Part shown: positions 38,081 through 46,662 of the stretch, piece by piece
How the letters are laid out: every line of letters begins with the position of its first letter
Numbering within the stretch: the first letter of the stretch is position 1
Source: Emiliania huxleyi CCMP1516
Lineage: Eukaryota > Haptophyta > Isochrysidales > Noelaerhabdaceae
Assembly (NCBI RefSeq): GCF_000372725.1
Contig: NW_005199516.1
Coordinates: 44,306-108,305 of the forward strand
DNA length: 64,000 nucleotides
Reading direction: 5' to 3'
Notes under the pieces: model-generated
Seen by the model: only the letters and a program-made list of their open reading frames with translations
What the model was told of the DNA's origin: nothing
Databases searched by the model: none
Position numbers and translations under genes: made by a program

Positions 38081-39448
38081 ATGGCGCCCGCCGCGAGCCC
38101 GCCCGCCACGCTGCTCGCCGACATCGCCGCCGGCCACCTCGCCTCGCTGCACGCCCACCTCTCCGGCCGGCGGACGCGCGGCAGTCTCAACGCGCGGCTC
38201 GACACGGAGAAGCAGGACACGCTGCTGACCTGGGCGGCTCGTCACGGGCAGGCCGAGGCGGCGCGGCTGCTGCTTGGGGCCGGCGCGAGCGTCGGGGCGA
38301 CGACGGGCGGCGGCGGTGGTAGCAGCGGCGGCGCGTCGGCGCTGCTCATCGCGTGCTCGGAAGGCCACCCCGAGGTCGCCCGGCTGCTCCTCGAGGCCAG
38401 CGCAGCGGTCAACCAAGCCCGTGACGATGGCGTCACGCCGCTCTTCATGGCGTGCCGGATGGGCCACCTCGACGTCGCCCGGCTGCTTCTCGAGGCCAGC
38501 GCGGCGATCGACCAAGCCGACGAGCAAGGCGTCACGCCGCTGTACATCGCGTGCAGGAACGGCCACCTCGACGTCGCCCGGCTGCTCCTCGAGGCCAGCG
38601 CGGCGGTCGACCAAGCCCCGGAAAATGGCGTCACTCCGCTGATCATTGCGTGCCGGAAGGGCCACGTCGACATCATCCGGCTGCTTCTCGAGGCAAGCGC
38701 GGCGGTCAACCAAGCCGCGGCTGGCGGCTTCATGCCGCTGCTCATCGCGTGCCAGCAGGGCCACGTCGAGTGCGTCCGGCTGCTTCTCGAGGCGGGCGCG
38801 GCGATCAACCAAGCGATGAATGGCTGCTCCACGCCGCTGCTCGCCGCGTGCCACAACGGCCACCTCGAGATCGCCCGGCTGCTCCTCGAGGCCGGCGCAG
38901 CGATAAGCCAAGCCCGCGACAACGGCCAAGCCGCAGCGGCCGGCTTCACGCCGCTGCTCATGGCGTGCCACTTCGGCCACCTCGAGGTCGCCAAGCTCCT
39001 CTCCTCCTACGGCGCCTCCCGCGCCGCTACGCCATTCGGCACGCCCGAGAAGCTTGCAACCCGCCGCGGCCACGCCGACCTCGCCGCCTGGCTGGTCGCC
39101 AGCCGCGGCTGGACGCCGCTCGCGCACCTTGAGAGCCTCACCGCCGCCCGCGCTCTCTCCCTGCTGCGCAACGGCGCGAGCCTGCACGAGGGCGAGCCGA
39201 CGCCGCTGCAGCGCGCCGCGGGCGGTGAGGGCGAGGCGGCGGCGCTGATCCGGCGGGCGGCGGCGCCGTGGTCGCCGGCAAGCCACTCGCTCTTCCCCGC
39301 GCCGGCGCGCGAGTGCGCGGTAATGGTCATGCGCATCGGCTACCAGATCGCGTTCTCTCCGCCCGACGACGCCGAGGCGCGCCCGGACCGGAGCGCGCTG
39401 TCCGACGTGTGGCGCGAGCACGTGCTGCCGCACGCGGTGGCGCGCTGA
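38081..39448 (+). CDS. Ankyrin-repeat protein with conserved C-terminal domain
   Basis: 455 residues from the ATG at 38081. The frame is open from 37655, but the upstream part covers the AATTCT array. After a short N-terminal region there are about nine ankyrin units from residue 45 to 340, with the pattern GVTPLxIACxxGHxDVARLLLEASAAVxQA. The C-terminal part (about 345-455) has GWTPLAHLESLTAARALSLL, PTPLQRAA and PWSPASHSLFPAPARECAVM, an arrangement I recall from many haptophyte and other algal ankyrin proteins. Ankyrin arrays mediate protein-protein binding; no catalytic domain is present. The repeat type differs from that of the three minus-strand ankyrin genes further on. Confidence 0.85.
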   Translation: MAPAASPPATLLADIAAGHLASLHAHLSGRRTRGSLNARLDTEKQDTLLTWAARHGQAEAARLLLGAGASVGATTGGGGGSSGGASALLIACSEGHPEVARLLLEASAAVNQARDDGVTPLFMACRMGHLDVARLLLEASAAIDQADEQGVTPLYIACRNGHLDVARLLLEASAAVDQAPENGVTPLIIACRKGHVDIIRLLLEASAAVNQAAAGGFMPLLIACQQGHVECVRLLLEAGAAINQAMNGCSTPLLAACHNGHLEIARLLLEAGAAISQARDNGQAAAAGFTPLLMACHFGHLEVAKLLSSYGASRAATPFGTPEKLATRRGHADLAAWLVASRGWTPLAHLESLTAARALSLLRNGASLHEGEPTPLQRAAGGEGEAAALIRRAAAPWSPASHSLFPAPARECAVMVMRIGYQIAFSPPDDAEARPDRSALSDVWREHVLPHAVAR

Positions 39449-39708
39449 GGCCGAGTGAGGACGCGAGTGCCAAGCAGGGGAAGGGTCAGAGTGCACTGCA
39501 GAGGTGAATTATGTGGATGGTGCCACCGACGACGCCAGGGGCAGCTCGAATGCGCCAAGAGGAGAGGGGTGGGCAGTGGCGGGGGACTGATATCATGTGA
39601 TCGGAAGTGCGGCCCGTGCTGCGCACCCGCCGGGATTTTTCTTGCGGAGGGAGTGCGTTGTGTTCTTGTGTTGTGTACGGCTTTATACAGATACACACAC
39701 ACACACAT
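39449..39708. other. Short convergent intergenic gap
   Basis: It lies between the ankyrin gene (+) and the ankyrin-kinase gene (-). It holds an (AC)n run at 39692-39707 close to the kinase stop codon. Confidence 0.6.
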
Positions 39709-42700
39709 TTACCCCTCGAGCGCCCCGATCGCCTCCGTCACCGCGGCCACGAGCCGCGACGCCTCCCCCTTGCTGCGCGGCCCGTCCCTCCTCCACCTCT
39801 CCGCGTCGTGGTGCCTCGCCGCGTTCGCCCAGATGCGCAGCGAGTGCAGCTGGCTCCGCAGATCGGTAGGCAGGCCGCACTCGCGGTGCCAATAGTTGAT
39901 GACCTCCTCGAAGCCGTCGGGCGCCGCCGCAGAGCGCGCGGCGTAAATAGCGTGGAGGCGCGGCATCAGCGTGTTGAAGGCGAGCAGCATGTTGCCCTGG
40001 ATGCGCGCCTGCGCGTCGCCGCCCGTGCGCATGCCGCGCACCTGCACCGAGAGCGGCGAAGGCTCGTACCCGGTGGCACGGGCGGCTGCCGCAGCGGCCT
40101 CGTCTCCAGGAGCCGGCGCAGCCTCCTCCACCCCCGCCCCGGCCTGCGCGCCAGACAGCAGCGCCCGGAGCGTCAGCAGCGCCTCGGGCAGCGTGGGCCG
40201 CTTGCGCAAGCTGTTGTGGCAGAGGCTCTTCTGCCCGTCCCCCGCCTGCGCGAGGTCCTTTACTGCGCGCGCCGCGTCGACTGGCCAGCCCGCAGCCACG
40301 TCGGCGAGCTTCGCCGCGTCGATGTCGGTCCAGTCCTCCTCGAACTCGTCCTCGCACCGGTCGGTGAGCTGCACCTCGGACCGGTTGGTGAGGCAGACGA
40401 GGAGGGTGATGCCGATGGCGTAGCCGTCCGTCTTGCTCGAGTACTCGCCCCCCTTGGAGATGGAGGGGCAGAGGTAGCCCGTGGACATGTAGAGGGCGGT
40501 CGAGCGACAGCGGACAGAGGCGTCGGGACGCTGGTCCTTGGCGAAGCCCGTGTCTGCGAGCACGGCGGCCAGCTTCTCGTCGAGCAGGATGTTGTCCGGC
40601 TTGACGTCGCGGTGCACGATGCCCTTTGAGTGGAGGTAGACGAGCGCCTCGGTCGCCTCGCACGCGACACGCACGCGCTGCTGCCACGTCAGCGGCCTTG
40701 GCGGCTCTACCATCCCCAGCCGCCGGAGCTGCGCCGCCCGGTCGGGCTCCGAGATACGCAGCCGCGCCTCGAGCGAGCCGCCGCGCATCAGCGGCGAGAG
40801 GAGGCAGACGCCGTCGGGCGAGAGGCAGTAGCCGAGCAGCGGCAGCAGGTGCGGGTGGCTCACCGCCTTGAGAAGCTTCACCTCGAGCTCCGCCCGCGAC
40901 AAGCCGCCGGACTGGCCCGACTTTGCCCGCTTGACGACGAGCGGCAAGTGGCGCAGCTGCGGAGGCGCGGCGAGGGAGAGGTGGAGGTCGGCCGACGCCT
41001 CGTAGACGCGGCTGAATCCGCCGTTGCCAATCAGCTTGCCCTCTGCAAACCCGTCCGTCGCCGCGGTGAGGTCCGACAGGGCTAGCTCGACGGGCCGAGC
41101 AACAGCCGCCTCCTCCGCCGACAGAGTTTCCAGCTTCGACTCCGCCGCGCTCACCTCCTCGGCCAAAGCAGGCAGCGCGCCCACGTGCGGCCTGGCGGCA
41201 GCGATGCCCGCTCGGAGCGCGGAGGGGCTGTCCGCTGTGTCGAGCGACTTGAGCGCGCCCATCGCCGCGCCATGCGCCTTGCGCAACCGCTGGCTCTCCC
41301 TCTTCCGCGCCTCCTTGAGCTTGTCGCACGCGCGCCTCGCCGCCGCCAGCACGGCCGGGCTCGCGAGGCCGCTGCACGCCTCCAGCGCGCTGGCCACGCC
41401 CTCGTACGAGCCAGCGGCCACGGCCTGCTGCAGCGCCTCGTCCGCCGCGGCGATGGCGGCTGCGTCGGCGGGCGGAGGAGATGGGGCTGGCGGTGGGGTT
41501 GGCGGCGCCAGAGCGGCGGTGGCGCTGGGGCCAGGCGCCGCGTTGTCTGCCTCGCCGCCGCCGCTCTTCTTCTTCTTCTTCTTGCCCTTCTTGCTGGCGC
41601 GCTCCCCCTTCTCCGCCTCCTCCTCCGCCAGCAGCGCCTCGGCATGCCGCGCCGCCTCCGCCTCTGCCGCCGCTCGCTCCGCCTCCCTCGCCTCCGCCGC
41701 CTCCACCGCCTCCGCCGCCGCATGCTCCTCGATGGCGCGCACGCACTCGGCGTGGCCCTTCTCCTTGGCCATCTGCAGCGCCGTCTCGCCGGTCGGAGCG
41801 CGCGCCGCCGCGTCTGCGCCCGCCCGCAACAACCGCCGCACGACGGCGGAGTGGTTGAAGAGGGCGGCGATCATCAGCGCGGTCCAGCCTTCGCTGTTCT
41901 GCAGGTTGACTTCAGCGCCGTGCCGTATCAGCAAGTCGACGACCCGCTCGTGGCCGTTGTTGGCAGCGTCTATCAGCGCGGCGAGGCCGTCGCTGTCCTG
42001 CAAGTTGACCTCCGCGCCGTGCCGCAGCAGCAGCTCGACCACCCGCTCGTGGCCGTAGCGGGCGGCGCTCATCAGCAGCGTGAGGTCGCTCGCCTCGCCT
42101 CTCTCGTACGTCGCGTCGACCCGCCCGCCGCCGTCGAGCCACGCCAGCACCGCCGCCTCCTCGCCACGCTCCGCTGCTGCCACGACCTCGTCGGAGACTT
42201 CCACGATACCGCTCGACGCCCGCCCCGCCGCCACCGCTGGAGATGGCGTCTTCGCGACTCTCGATCCGGCCGAAGAAGCGCCGCCGGAGGAAGCGCCGCC
42301 TGCGCCTGCGCCGCCGGCTGCCGTCGCCGTGGGCCGTCCCGCCAGCATATCCTGGACGTGCTTCTTGAAGGCCTCGACGCACTCGGCGTGGCCCTTCTCC
42401 TTGGCCATCTGCAGCGCTGTCTTGCCGTTCACATTGCGCGCCGCCGTGTTAGCGCCCGCCCGCAGCAAGCGCCGCACGACGGCGGGGTGGTCGAAGAAGG
42501 CGGCGATCATCAGCGCGGTGCAGCCGCCGCTATCCTGCAGGTTGACATCAGCGCCGCGCTGCAGCAGCAGCTCGACCACCCGCTCGTCGCCTAGGTGGGC
42601 GGCGGCCATCAGCGCGGTGCCGCCGTCGCTCCTCTGCAGGTTGACCTCAGCCCCACGCCGTATCAGCAAGTCGACCACCCGCTCGTGGCCGTTGCCGGCG

Positions 42701-42969
42701 GCGTCCATCAGCGCGGTGACGCCTTCGCTGCTCTGCAGGTTGATCTCCGCGCCGCGCTGCAGCAGCAGCTCGACCACCCGCTCGTGGCCGTGGAAGGCAG
42801 CGCCGATCAGCAGTGTGAGGCCGCTCACCTCGCCTCTCTCGTACGTCGCGTCGGCCCGCCCGCCGTCCTCGAGCCACGCCAGCACCGCCTCCTCCTCGCC
42901 TCGCTTAGCCGCTGTCACAACCGCGTTGGGGGCTGCCGCGGCACCGCCTGACACCGGCCCGCCGAGCAT
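39709..42969 (-). CDS. Ankyrin-repeat protein kinase
   Basis: 1,086 residues, single exon. Two ankyrin arrays (about residues 45-205 and 255-415) share a start module, AAKRGEEEAVLAWL-x-GGRADATYERGE, and units of the type HERVVELLLQRGAEINLQ. An Ala/Glu coiled coil with a Lys-rich patch (415-460) and a helical linker follow. The kinase domain (about 635-940) has IGNGGFSRVY (Gly loop), LPLVVKRAK (VAIK Lys), HRDVKPDNILLD (catalytic loop) and DTGFAK in place of DFG. Its overall style is that of plant receptor-like/IRAK kinases. The C-terminal domain (about 975-1086) reads INYWHRECGLPTDLRSQLHSLRIWANAARH. The metal-binding Asp is kept, so activity is plausible despite the F-to-T change. Cytosolic signalling role inferred. 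Confidence 0.9.
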   Translation of the reverse strand: MLGGPVSGGAAAAPNAVVTAAKRGEEEAVLAWLEDGGRADATYERGEVSGLTLLIGAAFHGHERVVELLLQRGAEINLQSSEGVTALMDAAGNGHERVVDLLIRRGAEVNLQRSDGGTALMAAAHLGDERVVELLLQRGADVNLQDSGGCTALMIAAFFDHPAVVRRLLRAGANTAARNVNGKTALQMAKEKGHAECVEAFKKHVQDMLAGRPTATAAGGAGAGGASSGGASSAGSRVAKTPSPAVAAGRASSGIVEVSDEVVAAAERGEEAAVLAWLDGGGRVDATYERGEASDLTLLMSAARYGHERVVELLLRHGAEVNLQDSDGLAALIDAANNGHERVVDLLIRHGAEVNLQNSEGWTALMIAALFNHSAVVRRLLRAGADAAARAPTGETALQMAKEKGHAECVRAIEEHAAAEAVEAAEAREAERAAAEAEAARHAEALLAEEEAEKGERASKKGKKKKKKSGGGEADNAAPGPSATAALAPPTPPPAPSPPPADAAAIAAADEALQQAVAAGSYEGVASALEACSGLASPAVLAAARRACDKLKEARKRESQRLRKAHGAAMGALKSLDTADSPSALRAGIAAARPHVGALPALAEEVSAAESKLETLSAEEAAVARPVELALSDLTAATDGFAEGKLIGNGGFSRVYEASADLHLSLAAPPQLRHLPLVVKRAKSGQSGGLSRAELEVKLLKAVSHPHLLPLLGYCLSPDGVCLLSPLMRGGSLEARLRISEPDRAAQLRRLGMVEPPRPLTWQQRVRVACEATEALVYLHSKGIVHRDVKPDNILLDEKLAAVLADTGFAKDQRPDASVRCRSTALYMSTGYLCPSISKGGEYSSKTDGYAIGITLLVCLTNRSEVQLTDRCEDEFEEDWTDIDAAKLADVAAGWPVDAARAVKDLAQAGDGQKSLCHNSLRKRPTLPEALLTLRALLSGAQAGAGVEEAAPAPGDEAAAAAARATGYEPSPLSVQVRGMRTGGDAQARIQGNMLLAFNTLMPRLHAIYAARSAAAPDGFEEVINYWHRECGLPTDLRSQLHSLRIWANAARHHDAERWRRDGPRSKGEASRLVAAVTEAIGALEG

Positions 42970-43099
42970 GACCTCGCTGGCCGAGCGTGCACACCCGAAC
43001 GCAGATTTCTTTTCTACGTTAGAGGATCGGAGATGATGAAGGTGAAAGAAGAAACCACAGCTTTCGGCCTTTGCGCAAGACTAGGAGATGTGTGTGTAT
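42970..43099. promoter_or_regulatory. Compact bidirectional promoter region
   Basis: Only about 130 bp separate the start codons of the ankyrin-kinase (-) and kelch (+) genes. The interval contains a TTTCTTTTCTACG stretch and GAAGGTGAAAGAAGAAACC but no TATA box. Both genes must share this promoter unless one extends into the other. Confidence 0.6.
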
Positions 43100-44302
43100 A
43101 TGGCTTCCCACCGCATCGGCGCGCGCGTCGCGGGCCTCTCGCCAGCGCAGCTGTGCGCCATCATCGAGGCGCAGGCGGGCGCGAGCGACGCCGCGCTGCG
43201 CGTGGCGGAGGAGCACGCCGCACGGCTCGTGGAGCAGCCCGAGTCGGTCCTCTCCGTCCTCCTCTCGCCGGACCTCGCCCCGCACATCCTCGCCCAGCTG
43301 CCGACCAAGGAGCACGCCGTCAAGGGGACGTGCCGCGCGTGGCGCCACGGCTGGAAGGAGACGCTGAAGAAGCGCGAGAGGCCGCGCCTGCTCGTGATCG
43401 GCGGCCGCAGCGGCGATGGCGAGTTCCTCAACTCGCTGGAGCGGTACGACCCGTCAACGAATGCGTGGGAGGAGGAGGCTGTGGCGCCGATGCCGACGGC
43501 ACGACTGTATGTCGTCACTGCGGTTCTCGATGGCAAGCTGTACGTGGCGGGCGGCGTGAGTGAGGCTGATGGCGAGGATGAGGATGGCGAGGATGAGGGC
43601 GACGGCGCAACTTCCAACCTGGTAGAGCGGTACGACCCGGCTACGAAAGCATGGGAAGCGGTGGCGCCGATGGCGGTCGAGCGGTTTCTTCACGCCGTGG
43701 CGGTGCTCGACGGGAAGGCCTATGCTGTTGGAGGCTTCAACGTCGTCGACGAGGACGGCGACGACGGCCAATTCCTCAGCTCGGTGGAGCGGTACGACCC
43801 GGCGACGGACACGTGGGAGGCGGTGGCCCCGATGGCGGCGGAGCGGAACGACCATGGCGTGGCGGTGCTCGACGACAGGCTGTACGCTGTGGGAGGCGGC
43901 CTCGGCGACGGCATCGTCAGCTCGGTGGAGCGGTACGACCCGGCGTTGGATGCGTGGGAGGCGGCGGCGCCGATGGCAGAGGCGCGGGCTGAACACGCCG
44001 TGGCGGTGCTCGACGGCAAGCTCTATGTCGCAGGCGGATTGGGTGCCGGCTACAACCACCTCAGCTCAGTCGAGCGGTACGACCCGGCGTTGGATGCGTG
44101 GGAGGCGGTGGCGCCGATGGCGGAGGCGCGGGCAGCTGCCGCCGTGGCGGTGCTTGACGGCAAGCTGTATGTCGCAGGCGGATCGGATGCCGGCCACACC
44201 CGCCACAGCTCGGTGGAGCGGTACGACCCTGCGTTGGATGCGTGGGAGGCGGTGGCCCCGATGGCGGCGGCGCGGATGAAGGCTTTCGCTGTCTTGATGT
44301 AG
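43100..44302 (+). CDS. F-box-like / kelch-repeat protein
   Basis: 400 residues from [12 protein letters not shown]; an upstream Met at 43088 is less likely. Residues about 50-90 ([32 protein letters not shown]) resemble an F-box. From residue 95 to the end there are six kelch units, each with LYVAGG or [22 protein letters not shown] and a variable AR(A/M) strand, enough for a six-bladed propeller. F-box/kelch proteins select substrates for ubiquitination. The later blades are nearly identical in DNA, pointing to recent duplication within the gene. Confidence 0.85.
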   Translation: MASHRIGARVAGLSPAQLCAIIEAQAGASDAALRVAEEHAARLVEQPESVLSVLLSPDLAPHILAQLPTKEHAVKGTCRAWRHGWKETLKKRERPRLLVIGGRSGDGEFLNSLERYDPSTNAWEEEAVAPMPTARLYVVTAVLDGKLYVAGGVSEADGEDEDGEDEGDGATSNLVERYDPATKAWEAVAPMAVERFLHAVAVLDGKAYAVGGFNVVDEDGDDGQFLSSVERYDPATDTWEAVAPMAAERNDHGVAVLDDRLYAVGGGLGDGIVSSVERYDPALDAWEAAAPMAEARAEHAVAVLDGKLYVAGGLGAGYNHLSSVERYDPALDAWEAVAPMAEARAAAAVAVLDGKLYVAGGSDAGHTRHSSVERYDPALDAWEAVAPMAAARMKAFAVLM

Positions 44303-44700
44303 TCGCCGTTGTGTGCGTGCTAGCCCCACGGAGAGTGGAATGTGCTGAAGTCCCTCGCCTGAGTGTGCTGCGCGGTGCGCGTGCGTGCCCCCGCCGCTTA
44401 ATACGTCGAGCGTTTCATCTTGTAGAGTGAACAGGCCGGGGTTTTAGCGCCCAGCGCAGACCGACCGACCGCAGGGGGGGGGGTAAGGGGGGGGGTCCGG
44501 TCGGCGGCCGCGCGGAAGTGACCGCAGACCGGACTGCGGACAAAAGAATTTTGATATCCGACAAGCCAAAAAAACATTAATTTAACGACGAGGGCGCTCT
44601 CAAAAAAACCGCGCAACCAGCGGTGTCTGTCAACGGTGTCTGTCCAATTGCGTTTACTTCATGCGAAGGTGCTGCTCACCACACGCGCGGCTCCATCGCG
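44303..44700. other. Intergenic with A/T and G-rich tracts
   Basis: It contains a G-run pair (44476-44498) and an A/T-richer stretch (44545-44610). No gene is seen. Confidence 0.4.
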
Positions 44701-44713
44701 TTCACCCACGATG

Positions 44714-44926
44714 CTACCCGCGGCCACGCGCCTTGCCGCCCTCTGCGTGTATGCCCGCGGCGCGCAGCCGCTGCGCAAACTCGGCTCGCAGCGCCTCGTA
44801 CAGCGCAATGTCGGGCGCCAGCAGCCGGCGGAGGGTTTCGTCGGTCTCTGGCGTCGGGAGGTCCTCGCGCAGAGGGACGAAACCGCCGCACGGGTTGACG
44901 CGCCTGTTCACACCCATTTCTGTGAA
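44714..44926 (-). pseudogene. Possible sulfotransferase C-terminal exon
   Basis: The minus frame reads FVPLREDLPTPETDETLRRL, then LAPDIALYEALRAEFAQRLRAAG. The pattern ...LRxLLAPDxALYExxRxxFxxQL is typical of the C-terminal helix of carbohydrate sulfotransferases. A CTTGTCTTCACAG at 44927 could be its 3' splice site. No other exon of such a gene is recognisable nearby, and the flank 44890-45240 is made of repeated CGCCTGTTCACA and GGCGGGCGCCTGT blocks. Probably a stranded exon. Confidence 0.3.
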
Positions 44927-45235
44927 GACAAGGGCCGTTCACGGCGTTGCGGGCGACAAGGGGCTGGCTCGCCTGTTCACGGCCAGCCGTGTGAATGAAG
45001 AAACGCCGTGGTCGCAGGCAGCTGCACTGCGGAGTTGACGCGCCTCCCCACCGCCTTGCGCATGGCGCGAACGTCGGCGGGGCGGGCGCCTGTAGAAACA
45101 CAAACCACGGTCCTGCCTGATAAAATGAGAAATCAATCGCGAACGCCGGCGGGACGGGCGCCTGTGTGGAAAAAAGAACACGTCGCCCGCAGAGCTAAAA
45201 CCAGAAGACGAGGGCGGGACGGGCGCCTGTGGCGT
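44885..45235 (+). repeat. Short diverged direct repeats
   Basis: CGCCTGTTCAC occurs at about 44903 and 44970 with related flanks (GTGTGAATG / CTGTGAAGA). GCGGGCGCCTGT-type blocks occur at about 45080, 45150 and 45213. No gene is seen between 44930 and 45500. Confidence 0.5.
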
Positions 45236-45545
45236 GGGCGAGCAGGGCAAGCGAACTCCAAATGTCCTCGGCGAAGCCAATCACGTCGAAGGTCCGCGCC
45301 GCCTCCGTCACCTCACACAGCAGCACCGCCTCGGCCGCGGTCGTGTTGACCCCTCCCAAATCTCTCGGGAGACCTCCCTCGCCGCACAGCGGGTCGCCGC
45401 ACGTACCCGAGCGGCCGGCGAGCAGTGGCAGGACGGCACGTGGCGCATAACAAAATCTCTCTGTGTGTCAGGGATAGTCAGGGCCGTCCATCAGAGCTCC
45501 AGTAAGCTCGGAGACACCCCATTAGTGCGACTCGACCTCTTTGAG

Positions 45546-46531
45546 TCACTGCCTTCCCGGCGGTTTGCGTGCCGTGCGGGACTCGCGCAGCTTGCAGTGC
45601 AGGCGCCCATCCGGCACGATGCCGTTCTTGCCGCGCGTGCCAGCTGTGCCGTTGAGCGTGACCGGCGGGATGACGGCGCTGAAGATCTCGCGCGTCTCCT
45701 CTCTGCCGCGCAGCCCCGCGTGCAGCGCATCACGGATCACGCGTGAGAAGATGTCATCGTGGCAGTTGCCGTGGGCGCGGTCGTTGAGCGTCGCCAAGCC
45801 CAGCTGGACGCCAAAGGCATCGCAGACTCGAGGAGGGCCGCGGCCGGAGCAGGCGATGCTCTTGCCAGCAAGCGCGCGCACGGCTGGGCTCTCCCGGCCG
45901 AGGTAGGTGCAGAAGATCTCGCGGAACTCGCGCGCCTCGCACCGGTTCTGAGCCGAGGGCCATGAGCTCACCCACGCGGACGAGAACGAGTCGACGGCCA
46001 GCCACGCCTCCCGCCGCGTGTCGCCGTGCGGCAGCCCGAGGATGCTGCGGCTAAGCTGGTTGCGCTTGACCTGCTCCCGCTGCTGCGTCAGCTGCCGCTG
46101 TAGCCCAGCGCTGCCGGCCCGCCCTTTGCCAGCCTCGGGAGCCCGGAGATCGAGAGGCCCCGCGACGCCCTCGCCGCGGACCTCGCGCTGCATGCCCTAC
46201 CACGCCGTCTCGTTGAAGGAGTCGCCCGTCGGCGTCAGCTGCCCCAGCTGCGCGCCGAGCGGGTTGACGTAGGTGGTGCAGCCCGAGAGGAAGCGCGAGA
46301 GGCGAGGGCTGTTCGGGTACGGCAACTCGAAGGCGCCGTGGCCGAAGAGCGGAGCGAGCATCTGGAAGAAGCCGGGCGTCGACCTGTCGAGGAACCTCTC
46401 GGCCGCCTCGACAAAGCAGGCGCAGAACGCAGCCGGCGCCACCTCCTCGAGCGAGCGCAGGCCGAGGCCGCGCATCCGCGCAGGCAGGCGAGCCCGCCGC
46501 GCGGTGATGGCGTCGCCAAGCGCGCCCTAAA
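45546..46531 (-). mobile_element. LINE-type retrotransposon ORF remnant with one nonsense codon
   Basis: A single minus-strand frame runs from about 46531 (LGDAITARRARLPARMRGLGLRSLEEVAPAAF) to 45546, interrupted only by a TAG at 46197-46199. Later blocks read SVDSFSSAWVSSWPSAQN, FREIFCTYLGRESPAVRALAG, RVCDAFGVQLGLATLND, HDDIFSRVIRDALHAGL and GIVPDGRLH. The order fits the region downstream of the reverse transcriptase in algal non-LTR elements: a thumb-like helix, a Cys/His-rich part, an HD-x-I stretch and a closing (V/I)PD. The upstream RT domain is missing. On this strand the frame is preceded by TTTTCTTTTTTTGGCTTTTAG, a perfect-looking 3' splice site. Confidence 0.6.
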
Positions 46532-46662
46532 AGCCAAAAAAAGAAAACGCGCCCCCAGCTGGAGTGCCTTGTCCTGGAGTCGGCGGAGTGCCTTGTCCAT
46601 TGCTGCTTTTGCTTCTCACGGGAGAAGGCGTCCTTCACGCCGACTCACGAGTAGCGCGGACA

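Noticed and set aside
39607..43036. Plus-strand frames of 300-470 codons opposite the ankyrin-kinase gene
   Set aside because: Shadows caused by GC-rich codon bias; the minus strand carries ankyrin and kinase motifs.
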